From Massilia sp. CF038 (lineage in GTDB: Bacteria > Pseudomonadota > Gammaproteobacteria > Burkholderiales > Burkholderiaceae_D): a stretch of 64,000 bases of DNA. The number at the start of each line of letters is the position of its first letter. Position 1 is the first letter of the stretch. The position numbers were made by a program, and so were the translations under genes. A model generated the notes under the pieces. It searched no databases. It saw only the letters and a program-made list of their open reading frames with translations, and was not told where the DNA came from. The stretch lies in assembly GCF_900129765.1 (NCBI RefSeq), contig NZ_FQWU01000001.1, positions 2,108,001 to 2,172,000 of the forward strand. Reading direction: 5' to 3'. Positions 31,720-39,684 of the stretch are shown here, one piece after another.

Positions 31720-32085
31720 CTAGGCGGCAAAAATCCATTGGGGGCGTTCGGGCGCGCCGAGGTAGGGCGCAGGCTGCACAGTCAGACTTGGAAGAAGCTC
31801 ATGGCCGACGATAGAAACGATAACGCGTGTGGAGGCGAATGGCAGCACGCTGGCGGGCGAATGACTACAGCTTGCGCAGTCCGGGTCGCCGCCAATGGTA
31901 TTGGGGGAAGGCGACCCATCGTCGCCATTCTCGCCACTGCTGGCGGAACCCTGATGTTGATGCAAGTGATGACCAAAGTGCTGACTGGCTTTACCTGTCT
32001 CATGCCCGCAATAAGCACTGGCCACACCCCAGGTGAACTGGAGTGTCAGTGCAACGATGAGCAGTTGAAGGAAGCGTTTGACCAT
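31720..32085 (-). CDS. czcI: CzcI-like periplasmic metal-binding protein
   Basis: 121 aa with a signal peptide (1-24, V-A-S-A) and metal-ligand-rich mature sequence: C-G-H-E, then H-F-G-H-H-L-H-Q-H-Q, then C-A-S-C-S-H. This matches CzcI, the first gene of czcICBA in Cupriavidus, thought to moderate induction or bind metal in the periplasm. A TATAAT hexamer (complement of 32092-32097) lies only six bases before the ATG, so a promoter there would give an almost leaderless transcript. Lies 88 bases before czcC. Confidence 0.85.
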   Translation of the reverse strand: MVKRFLQLLIVALTLQFTWGVASAYCGHETGKASQHFGHHLHQHQGSASSGENGDDGSPSPNTIGGDPDCASCSHSPASVLPFASTRVIVSIVGHELLPSLTVQPAPYLGAPERPQWIFAA

Positions 32086-32144
32086 GAGGCGATTATAACG
32101 TGTTTTGTAAAAAACGAATGCGTGAATACATCAAGACAACAATG

Positions 32145-33584
32145 TCAGATGTTGAGAGCGCGGTTATCGACAGCAAGGGAAGCCTCCCTTACCGCCTCGT
32201 AAAGGGTTGGGTGAGCATGGCAAATTCGCGCGATATCCTCCGATGACGCATGGAATTCCAGAGCCATCGCGGCTTCCCCGATCATCTCGGAGGCCGCCGA
32301 ACTGACGATATGAACCCCTAGCACCATGTCGGACGCCGCGTCTGCGAGGACTTTGACAAAGCCTTCCGTTTCGCCGTGTCCGAGGGCCCGGCCATTCGCG
32401 GAGAATGGGAATTGTCCAGATTTAAAGGCGCGGCCCTCGCGTATCAACTCCTGTTCAGTTTTGCCCACCCAGGCCGCTTCCGGATTGGTGTAGATCACGA
32501 AAGGAATGGCGCCGTAATTCACGTGCCCAGCCTGTCCCGCAATGATCTCGCACACCATCACCCCTTCCTCACTGGCCTTATGCGCCAGCATCGGTCCGCG
32601 CACGACGTCGCCAATTGCGAAAACGTTGGGCAATGCGGTTTTACAACGCTCGTCAACTGGTATGAATCCGCGATCGTCCAGCTGCAGGCCGATGGAATCC
32701 AGAGCGAGCCCATCGGTGGATGGGACGCGTCCGATGGCTACGATCACTTTATCGGCCGCCAGGTCGACGCGCGCTCCTGCCCGGTCGCGATAGCTCACCA
32801 TCGCGCCATCCGGTGTGCGTTCTATCCGTTCGATGGAAATCCCAAGCGCGAATTTCAGTCCCTGGCTGGTCATCGCTTTCAGCATTTCCTTGGCGACGGC
32901 CGGATCGGCCGCAGGGAGAAATTCCGCCATGGCATCGATCAAGGTGACTTCGGAACCCAGCCGGCGCCACACGGAGCCGAGCTCGAGGCCGATCACGCCG
33001 GCGCCGACGATGCAGAGACGTTTCGGAATTTCGTCAAACTTTAGTGCGCCGACGTTATCGCAGATAACTTCATTGTCGATGACAACAGCCGGGAGCTGGC
33101 GCGGCTTTGAGCCACTCGCAATAATAATGTTTTTGGCGTTGATCCTGCTCGTCGCACCGGCACCGGACAACTCCAGGACGTAATCGTCCCCGACTTTGCC
33201 GGCGAATTTTGCTTGGGCCTTGAGAAAGTCGACCTTGTTTTTCTTAAACAGATATTCGATACCTTTGGTCATATTTGTGACCACGCCGTCCTTACGGTCG
33301 ATCATCTTGCCTACATTGACCGCAGGATTTTCAGTCAGGATCCCATGTTCGGCAGCGCGATGGACGATCTGGTCATACAGGTGACTCGACGCCAGCAAAG
33401 CTTTGGAGGGAATACAACCCACATTCAAACAGGTTCCGCCAGGACGGGGCTCGCCCCGGGGATCGGCGTATGCGTTCCCCTCGATACACGCTACCGATAA
33501 CCCCAGTTGACCCGCCCGAATGGCCGCAATGTATCCGCCGGAGCCGGCCCCAATGATCGCAACGTCGTACTCAGTATTTGCCAT
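32145..33584 (-). CDS. lpdA: dihydrolipoyl dehydrogenase, transposon-borne copy
   Basis: 479-aa flavoprotein oxidising dihydrolipoamide with NAD. FAD-binding G-A-G-S-G-G-Y at 12-18, redox-active disulfide in G-G-T-C-L-N-V-G-C-I-P-S-K (near residues 50-55), NAD-binding G-A-G-V-I-G-L-E, and the C-terminal dimer/active-site H-A-H-P-T-x-x-E are all present. A full-length enzyme, so the second copy may replace or supplement the metabolic E3. It lies 59 bases upstream of czcI on the same strand, making it the first gene of the long metal array. E3 enzymes are sensitive to arsenite and other thiol-binding metals, so a spare copy is a plausible rationale (inference). Confidence 0.93.
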   Translation of the reverse strand: MANTEYDVAIIGAGSGGYIAAIRAGQLGLSVACIEGNAYADPRGEPRPGGTCLNVGCIPSKALLASSHLYDQIVHRAAEHGILTENPAVNVGKMIDRKDGVVTNMTKGIEYLFKKNKVDFLKAQAKFAGKVGDDYVLELSGAGATSRINAKNIIIASGSKPRQLPAVVIDNEVICDNVGALKFDEIPKRLCIVGAGVIGLELGSVWRRLGSEVTLIDAMAEFLPAADPAVAKEMLKAMTSQGLKFALGISIERIERTPDGAMVSYRDRAGARVDLAADKVIVAIGRVPSTDGLALDSIGLQLDDRGFIPVDERCKTALPNVFAIGDVVRGPMLAHKASEEGVMVCEIIAGQAGHVNYGAIPFVIYTNPEAAWVGKTEQELIREGRAFKSGQFPFSANGRALGHGETEGFVKVLADAASDMVLGVHIVSSAASEMIGEAAMALEFHASSEDIARICHAHPTLYEAVREASLAVDNRALNI

Positions 33585-34042
33585 TCGTCTCTCTCAAAAT
33601 AACTCAGCAATGGTTAGTGCCTGTATATCATCAGGCGATACCGTAGACCTGTCGTGCAGCAACCGCGAAATGCTTCCTGCGCAAAACGGGGCCGCGGCCG
33701 CCTCGTGAAGTCGTCAACAGTTCGACTGCCTGCAACTTCATATTAATAGTTGCCACCATTGCAATGGTAGTGCAATAATTGATCAAACGCCGTACGGTTC
33801 AGAAACCCCGTACTGGAAGAGCTGCGCGATGCCTGCCCGTATGGCCCGACAGAATCTGTTGGACCACAGGTGTCACCGCCGTCCTCGCCACACGCTGTGG
33901 CGATTCAATCGCGTGACGATGGCAAGGCCGTCAGCCAAGCGTCAATACAAGTGCTAACGTCCACCAGGGCGGGATATGCAGGCGCTGGAACGAGAGCTGG
34001 CCGGGTTGCTCGGTTTTTGCACCAGGTCCGGGTGTTTGTACA
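33585..34042. promoter_or_regulatory. 458-bp intergenic region with a palindrome
   Basis: No credible gene. It contains the likely promoter of the lpd-czc array. A perfect 14-bp palindrome ACCATTGCAATGGT lies at 33755-33768 and its flanks (TTGC left, GCAA right) extend the symmetry with mismatches, as an operator for a dimeric repressor would. No matching regulator can be assigned. The remainder shows no coding sign. Confidence 0.4.
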
Positions 34043-36454
34043 TCATGCATGCCGCTCCGAGACCTTCCCATGACGGAGCAATCGCAGGCCGTTGAACACC
34101 ACGATCAGGCTGGCTCCCATGTCGGCGAAGACGGCCATCCACATGGTAGCGTACCCCGTAAAAGTCAGCACCAGGAAGATCGCCTTGATGCCCAGGGCCA
34201 GGACGATGTTCTGTGTCAGGATGCGCGCTGTCGCGCGCGACAGCCGGATGAAAGCGGGTATCTTGCGAAGGTCATCATCCATCAGTGCGACGTCGGCTGT
34301 TTCAATCGCGGTGTCGGTCCCTGCGGCGCCCATGGCGAACCCGATGTCGGCGCGTGCCAAGGCGGGCGAATCGTTGATGCCATCGCCAACCATGCCGACT
34401 TGCCCTTCGTCGCTGACCAGCGATTCGACAACGCTGAGCTTATCTTCCGGAAGCTGATTCCCGCGCGCCTCGTCGATGCCGACTTGCTTCGCGATTGCAT
34501 CGGCGGTGTGGGGATTGTCTCCGGTCAGCATCAGCGTGCGCACGCCAAGCGCATGGAGATCCGCAATTGCCTGGCGGCTGGACTCCTTGACCGTGTCGGC
34601 GACGGCAAATACGCCAAGGACCTTGTCCTTCGAAGCCAGCATGACTGCGGTCTTTCCTTGCCGTTCCAGTTGCTCCAGCTCGGCGCTCAACTCCGGGGTG
34701 GCAAGCCCCAGCTCCGAGATCAGACGATGATTGCCCAGAAATAGCCCTTGTTCGGCGACCTTGCCGCTGACACCGCGGCCAGGAATGGCCGCGAAATCAG
34801 CGACGTCCTGGAGTGCGATCTGTGATGCGCCGGCGGCGCGCGCAATCGCTTGCGACACCGGGTGATCGGAGCGCGACGCCAGGCTGGCGGCCAGCGATTG
34901 AACGACGCCTGCATCGCCATCGAGATGCTTGAAGTCCGTCTGTTCCGGCTTGCCGTGGGTGATAGTGCCTGTCTTGTCGAGCGCCAGCGTGGTCAGTTTG
35001 CGGCCGCCTTCCAGGTAGACGCCGCCTTTGATCAATATTCCCCTGCGGGCCGCTGCGGCCAGGCCGCTGACGATGGTCACTGGCGTCGATATTACCAATG
35101 CGCACGGACAGGCGATGACGAGCAGTACCAGCGCCTTGTATAGCCAGTCCATCCAGCTTGCCCCCATCGCCAGGGGCGGCACCACGGCCATCAGAACCGC
35201 GACGACGAAAACGGCCGGGCTGTAAATGCGCGCGAACTGGTCTACAAAGCGCTGCGTGGGCGCCCGGCTGCCCTGAGCCGATTCGACCGCGTGGATAATG
35301 CGGGCCAGCGTCGAATTGCTTGCCAGGGCAGTCACCCGGTATTCGAAGGATCCGGACTCATTGATGGTGCCGGCAAAGACGGTGTCGCCAACGGTCTTTT
35401 CCACAGGCAGGCTCTCACCTGTGATCGGGGCCTGGTTGATCGCCGATTGCCCGGCCATGATGACGCCGTCGAGGCCAATGCGTTCGCCCGGTTTTACCCG
35501 CACCAGCGCCTCAAGGGGGACGTCCCTGGCGGGGATATCGGCCCATTGTCCGTCGCTCTGGCGCACCGTCGCCTTCTCGGGAGCCAGTCCCATCAGTCCG
35601 CGGATGGCGTTGCGTGCGCGATCAAGCGATTTGGCTTCGATGATTTCGGCGAGGGCAAACAGGAACATGACCATCGCAGCTTCCGGCCAGTGGCCGATTA
35701 CCATGGCGCCCGTGACGGCAATGGTCATCAGTGCATTCATGTTCAAGTTGAGGTTCTTTAGGGCAATCCATCCCTTCTTGTAGGTCGGCAAACCGCCGCT
35801 CGCGATCGATATCAGTGCCAGCAGGACAACCGCCCAATGGTTGCCATCGTTAATCCAGTAGACGAGCTCGGCCAACGTTGCGGCGGCGCCGGAGGCCGCG
35901 ACAATCCACCAGTTGGTTTGCGTGGCGGGCAGCACTTCGTCCGCCCCCGCGCTTCCACTGGTTTCAACCTCCGCGTTCAGGCCAAGATTGGTGAGGGCTG
36001 CGCGAATGGCGGGAAGCGCGTCGGGCGAATGGCGCACAGTCAATGTGCGCTGCATTAGGTTGAACTGGAGAGCGGCTACGCCGTGCATGCCGCCGATCTT
36101 GTTGCGGATGAGACTTTCCTCCGTAGGGCAGTCCATCTTCGCGATACGCAGCACGGACGTGCGCTCATTCCCGGCGGCCATGCGGCGCGCATTCATGCCG
36201 ATCGCCGATAACGCGGCCTCGATCGGGGCGTCGGAAGGAAGAGAGTGCTGTACCGCAAGCGTTCGCTGGATCAGGTTGAAATCGAGACTGTTGACACCCG
36301 CGACCTTGCCCAGCTTGTCCCGGATCAGTGCTTCCTCGGTCGGACAATCCATGTTGTCGATATGGTAGATCGAGGTCGGCACGGACGCCGCCACCGCGCT
36401 CCGCGCTGACTGCGGCGCGCTGCAGCCGCAGTCCGTCGGTTCGGGTTTGTTCAT
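34043..36454 (-). CDS. cadA: P-type Pb/Cd/Zn-exporting ATPase (CadA/PbrA)
   Basis: 803 aa from ATG 36454, with AAGGAGCAACAA upstream. Two N-terminal metal-binding (HMA-like) domains each carry M-D-C-P-T-E-E/S, a variant of the C-x-x-C site typical of Pb/Cd/Zn pumps. The membrane motif is C-P-C (V-I-A-C-P-C-A-L-V), with D-K-T-G-T, T-G-E-S and G-D-G-I-N-D-S-P. It exports soft divalent metals from the cytoplasm. A MerR-type operator lies directly upstream, and the regulator gene is next upstream on the same strand. The arrangement matches the pbrR-pbrA part of the Cupriavidus lead operon, without pbrB/C/D. Confidence 0.95.
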   Translation of the reverse strand: MNKPEPTDCGCSAPQSARSAVAASVPTSIYHIDNMDCPTEEALIRDKLGKVAGVNSLDFNLIQRTLAVQHSLPSDAPIEAALSAIGMNARRMAAGNERTSVLRIAKMDCPTEESLIRNKIGGMHGVAALQFNLMQRTLTVRHSPDALPAIRAALTNLGLNAEVETSGSAGADEVLPATQTNWWIVAASGAAATLAELVYWINDGNHWAVVLLALISIASGGLPTYKKGWIALKNLNLNMNALMTIAVTGAMVIGHWPEAAMVMFLFALAEIIEAKSLDRARNAIRGLMGLAPEKATVRQSDGQWADIPARDVPLEALVRVKPGERIGLDGVIMAGQSAINQAPITGESLPVEKTVGDTVFAGTINESGSFEYRVTALASNSTLARIIHAVESAQGSRAPTQRFVDQFARIYSPAVFVVAVLMAVVPPLAMGASWMDWLYKALVLLVIACPCALVISTPVTIVSGLAAAARRGILIKGGVYLEGGRKLTTLALDKTGTITHGKPEQTDFKHLDGDAGVVQSLAASLASRSDHPVSQAIARAAGASQIALQDVADFAAIPGRGVSGKVAEQGLFLGNHRLISELGLATPELSAELEQLERQGKTAVMLASKDKVLGVFAVADTVKESSRQAIADLHALGVRTLMLTGDNPHTADAIAKQVGIDEARGNQLPEDKLSVVESLVSDEGQVGMVGDGINDSPALARADIGFAMGAAGTDTAIETADVALMDDDLRKIPAFIRLSRATARILTQNIVLALGIKAIFLVLTFTGYATMWMAVFADMGASLIVVFNGLRLLRHGKVSERHA

Positions 36455-36484
36455 TTGTTGCTCCTTGTTTCGTTTAATCCAGAC

Positions 36485-36515
36485 ATTACACACCCTATAG
36501 TTACTAGAGAGTCAA
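36485..36515 (-). promoter_or_regulatory. CadR/PbrR-type (MerR family) promoter-operator of cadA
   Basis: On the minus strand: -35 TTGACT (complement of 36510-36515), then a 19-bp spacer that contains the near-palindrome CTCTAGTAACTATAG, then -10 TGTAAT (complement of 36485-36490). The overlong 19-bp spacer with an embedded dyad is the signature of MerR-family activation, in which metal-bound activator untwists the DNA. Sequence fits CadR/PbrR boxes. Confidence 0.85.
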
Positions 36516-36878
36516 GCGTGCACGCCAGGCGCGGCGCCGATGCGTCTAACGAGCCTTTTTTAGTACCATATCTGCAACACAATGACGGCGAAAGTACCCT
36601 GCATGCCAGATGGCGCGCCCGAACTGGACGTGGCCGCCCACAGGCGCTGCGCTAGCCGAATTGGGCAGCGCTGGCGATGTCGTTCGTAAAGATCTATCCT
36701 CGTCATCGAATCTCCAAACAAACAGGGATATTCGGCGGGAGGTTTCAACAGCGCCCAGGTCAAAGCGCTTGAGAAATTGTCTCCCGCCGGCGCAGCTGGC
36801 GGAAATCCAATTGGGGCGGGTCGGACCGTCGGAGACGTGTGATCGATAGAGGAATGCGGCGAGGGCTCGGGGCCGGAC
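36516..36878. other. intergenic stretch with a possible gene remnant
   Basis: No intact gene. From about 36688 to 36841 one plus-strand frame is open for some 50 codons and reads with normal-looking composition (I-L-V-I-E-S-P-N-K-Q-G-Y then F-N-S-A-Q-V-K-A-L-E-K-L) to a TGA, but it has an upstream stop and no start codon. It could be the 3' end of a lost gene. I do not recognise it. Confidence 0.3.
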
Positions 36879-37304
36879 CTAAGCATGAAGCGGATCTTCC
36901 CAGGGCCCGTCGTCGGGCTTCGAAAGCCCGGCCAGGATGGGGCAATCTTTACGCACAACGCCGACACCGCATTGACGGCGCAGGTTGTTCATATAGATTT
37001 CCAGCATCCTCAGCTGTTCAATCCGCGTTTTCACCCGCTCGATTTGCGCATCGAGCAGTCCGTTGATGTCGGCACAGCTTTCCTGTGGTTGCGCGCGAAA
37101 CTGCAGCAGCCGCTCGATATCGACCAGCGGGATGTCCAGCGAACGGCATTGCCGAATGAAGTGCAGCGTTTCGAGATGCTGCGCGCTGTACGAACGATAG
37201 TTGTTCCCGGTGCGCGCCGGAGCCGGCAGCAGGCCAGCGCTCTCGTAGAAACGCACAGTGACGACATCGCAACCGGCCAATTTCGCAAGCTCACCAATTC
37301 TCAT
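36879..37304 (-). CDS. cadR: MerR-family metal regulator, CadR/PbrR type
   Basis: 141 aa from ATG 37304; the longer frame to 37538 is spurious because it overlaps the pbrT start. N-terminal winged helix-turn-helix (M-R-I-G-E-L-A-K-L-A), coiled-coil dimer helix (about 80-108), and metal-site cysteines C77, C112 and C121, close to the C77/C112/C119 set of Cd/Pb sensors. It should activate the cadA promoter at 36485-36515 and act on the divergent region toward pbrT. Both PbrR and CadR names fit; the exact metal cannot be decided. Confidence 0.93.
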   Translation of the reverse strand: MRIGELAKLAGCDVVTVRFYESAGLLPAPARTGNNYRSYSAQHLETLHFIRQCRSLDIPLVDIERLLQFRAQPQESCADINGLLDAQIERVKTRIEQLRMLEIYMNNLRRQCGVGVVRKDCPILAGLSKPDDGPWEDPLHA

Positions 37305-37344
37305 AGGGCACACCACATTTCCACGTCCGGGCAGTATCAAGTGG

Positions 37345-37361
37345 CTATAGTAACTTGAGGG
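37345..37361. promoter_or_regulatory. degenerate CadR/PbrR operator between regulator and pbrT
   Basis: CTATAGTAACTTGAGGG closely resembles the MerR-family lead/cadmium operator (CTATAGTAACTAGAGGG type), with one base changed in the right arm. A consensus -35 is not obvious next to it. It lies 41 bases from the regulator's start codon, so autoregulation is likely. Confidence 0.65.
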
Positions 37362-37369
37362 TTTTGGAG

Positions 37370-37404
37370 TTGCAAGCGCTAAACCTAAGTTATAATCATT
37401 CTCA
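37370..37404 (+). promoter_or_regulatory. pbrT promoter with Fur-box-like sequence
   Basis: A perfect -10 TATAAT at 37391-37396, with a possible -35 TTGCAA at 37370-37375 (spacing short, 15 bases). The -10 is embedded in TTATAATCATTCTCA (37390-37404), which matches the 7-1-7 Fur consensus TGATAATnATTATCA at 12 of the 14 defined positions. Overlap of Fur box and -10 is the classical iron-repression layout. Confidence 0.55.
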
Positions 37405-37443
37405 TTTGGCGTCCATGCCACGACCATTTCAGGGTAATGTCGT

Positions 37444-39375
37444 ATGAAATTCCTCCACTTCGCCGCGCTCGCCATCGCGTTTTGTCTGTCGTCCATGCCG
37501 ATACATAGCGATGCCGCCGACCTTGCCGACCAGGCCAAGGCAAAGCAGATTTGGCAACTGCTCGATTACCTGGCCGTCGACTATGGCAAAGCCGTCAAGG
37601 GTGGCGTGGTCGTCAGCCAGGATGAATACGCGGAAATGGGGGAATTTGCAGCGGCGGCGGAACGCCAACTGGCGGAACTGCCGACCACGGCCGCTCTGGC
37701 TGGCCTGCAGAAGGAGGCGACCGGATTGCGCCAATCCATCGCGACCAAGGCGGAGCCGGCGCTCGTGGGCGAACAGGCGCGGCGCATGGCGAACGCGTTG
37801 CTCGCCGCCTATCCCGTCCCGATGGCGCCGGCCAAGTCGCCGGACCTGCTACGCGGCGCGCGGCTCTATCACAACCAATGCGCATCCTGCCATGGCGCGA
37901 CCGGCCGCGCCGACGGCGTGCTCGCCTCGAAGCTGAGTCCGCCTCCAATCGCGTTTTCCGACCGCGAGCGTGCCCAGCACCGCAGCGTCTTCGCCCTGCA
38001 GCAGATCGTCGCCAACGGCGTGGACGGCACCGCCATGCCGGCCTTTGCGACGCTGACGGACGACGACCGCTGGGCATTGGCGTTCTTCGCCTCTACCCTG
38101 TCTTATTCCGACGCGGAGCGCAAATCGGGCGCTGCGCTGTGGGCGTCCGACCCGGCGGTTCGCCGCGCCGTGCCCAATTTGTCCGCACTGAGCCAGACGT
38201 CCGAAGCGGCGCTCTCAGCGCACCTGTCCAAGGAAAATGCGAGCCAGGTGTTGGCTTTCCTGCGCAGCTTTCCGGAAAAACTCGATGCGGCAAGCGCCGA
38301 CACGCTCGCGCTTGCGAAGGAGCGCTTGGCCGACAGCCTCGCGGCATTGCGGCGTGGCGACGCCGCGCAGGCGACGCGCCTTGCGCTGTCGTCCTATCTG
38401 GATGGATTCGAGCCGGTCGAGCCTGCGCTAGCCGCAAAAAACAAGGCGCTTTTCGAAGCAATCGAAAAGTCGATGGGCGCCTATCGCGGCGCCATTTCCG
38501 CCGGAAACAAGGACCTGGCGGAGCAAATTGCGCCCCGCCTGCAGGGTATGCTGTCGGACGCCCAAGTGGCGCTTGGCGGCTCGGCCGATCCGTGGGCAAC
38601 TTTTCTGGGAGCATTGACGATCCTGCTGCGCGAAGGGCTGGAAGCTCTGCTGGTCGTCGTCGCCATGATGTCCTTTCTCAAGAAGGCGGAGCGCACTGAT
38701 GTGCTGCCCTACGTGCATGCGGGATGGGTCGCTGCACTTGCCTCAGGCGGGTTGACTTGGGCGGCTGCCACCTATCTTGTGGATCTGAGCGGCGCCAGTC
38801 GCGAAATGACGGAGGGCTTCTCGGCAGTCTTCGCCGCCGTCGTCTTGCTGTGCGTCGGCATCTGGATGCACCAGAAGAGCCTGGCGGGACGCTGGCAGTC
38901 GTATGTCAAACAGAAGCTCGCTTCCGCATTGAACAGAAAATCGGCGATGGTGCTGTTCCTGCTCTCGTTCGTCACGGTGTACCGCGAAGTCTTCGAGACG
39001 GTGTTGTTCTACGCGGCGCTCTGGACGCCGGGCAATGGCATGTATCTGCTGGCCGGACTGGCCTGCGGCGTCGTGGTGCTCGGTGCAATCGCCGTCGTGC
39101 TGTTGCGTTCTGCGGCACGGCTGCCCATCAGCCAGTTTTTTGCCTTCAGCTCGGCCATGGTGGCCGTGCTGGCAGTGGTACTCATGGGTAAAGGCGTGGC
39201 AGCATTCCAGAAGGTGGGCGTGCTCGACATTACGCCGATCGCATTACCACGCATCGATTTGTTGGGCATCTACCCATCCATGCAAACGATTCTGGCGCAG
39301 CTCGTCATCATCGTGATCATCATCGCCAGCGTCGCCTATAACGTTCGTTCGCAGCGGGCAGCAGCGGCGATCTAG
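37444..39375 (+). CDS. pbrT: PbrT-like cytochrome c / FTR1-family metal permease
   Basis: 643 aa. Signal peptide (1-25), a c-type cytochrome domain with heme motif C-A-S-C-H at 146-150, a helical linker, then an FTR1-type permease whose two iron-binding motifs are R-E-G-L-E (near 396) and R-E-V-F-E (near 512), and seven or so membrane helices. This fusion is PbrT of the Cupriavidus lead operon, proposed to import Pb(II), and also matches FTR1 iron importers. It is divergent from the MerR regulator. The Fur-like box suggests iron control. Metal is therefore uncertain: Fe, Pb, or both. Confidence 0.9.
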   Translation: MKFLHFAALAIAFCLSSMPIHSDAADLADQAKAKQIWQLLDYLAVDYGKAVKGGVVVSQDEYAEMGEFAAAAERQLAELPTTAALAGLQKEATGLRQSIATKAEPALVGEQARRMANALLAAYPVPMAPAKSPDLLRGARLYHNQCASCHGATGRADGVLASKLSPPPIAFSDRERAQHRSVFALQQIVANGVDGTAMPAFATLTDDDRWALAFFASTLSYSDAERKSGAALWASDPAVRRAVPNLSALSQTSEAALSAHLSKENASQVLAFLRSFPEKLDAASADTLALAKERLADSLAALRRGDAAQATRLALSSYLDGFEPVEPALAAKNKALFEAIEKSMGAYRGAISAGNKDLAEQIAPRLQGMLSDAQVALGGSADPWATFLGALTILLREGLEALLVVVAMMSFLKKAERTDVLPYVHAGWVAALASGGLTWAAATYLVDLSGASREMTEGFSAVFAAVVLLCVGIWMHQKSLAGRWQSYVKQKLASALNRKSAMVLFLLSFVTVYREVFETVLFYAALWTPGNGMYLLAGLACGVVVLGAIAVVLLRSAARLPISQFFAFSSAMVAVLAVVLMGKGVAAFQKVGVLDITPIALPRIDLLGIYPSMQTILAQLVIIVIIIASVAYNVRSQRAAAAI

Positions 39376-39470
39376 GCGATTCAATTGTCGGGTTTGGACA
39401 CCTTTCCCGCCATTTGGTAAGGTCACCCAAGCTCACAGTTCCTGCTGACACGGCATGCTGGCCACGCTAG

Positions 39471-39662
39471 TCATCTTTTGCCCCAGGCATAGTAGATGAG
39501 TAGCGCAACAAGGACCGCCCAAACGATCGCCGACGTCGTGTTGATCCGCTGGTCATACGAGATTCCAAACAGGCTGAATTGAACGCCGGCAGCCGCCAAT
39601 GCGCCATGAGTGAGTGCCTGATTGGCGGCAACCCCGGTAAAGAATTTTGCGAATTCTTTCAT
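39471..39662 (-). CDS. small membrane protein next to the resolvase
   Basis: 63 aa from ATG 39662 (AAGGAACC upstream); the longer open frame overlaps the resolvase gene. Two hydrophobic stretches (about 15-30 and 40-58) end in Y-Y-A-W-G-K-R. No family recognised. It is the last cargo gene before the resolution module. Confidence 0.5.
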   Translation of the reverse strand: MKEFAKFFTGVAANQALTHGALAAAGVQFSLFGISYDQRINTTSAIVWAVLVALLIYYAWGKR

Positions 39663-39684
39663 TATCTGGTTCCTTGCTTTAGGT

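Noticed and set aside
33870-34073. 67-codon plus-strand ORF in the lpd-cadA gap
   Set aside because: No ribosome site, shadow-like composition, and it runs into the cadA end.
36560-36967. 135-codon minus-strand ORF between cadR and cadA
   Set aside because: It overlaps the real cadR end in another frame and has proline/serine-rich shadow composition.
37305-37538. Longer MerR regulator start at 37538
   Set aside because: The extension overlaps the divergent promoter and the pbrT start, and adds residues not seen in MerR proteins. The start at 37304 gives the standard N-terminus.
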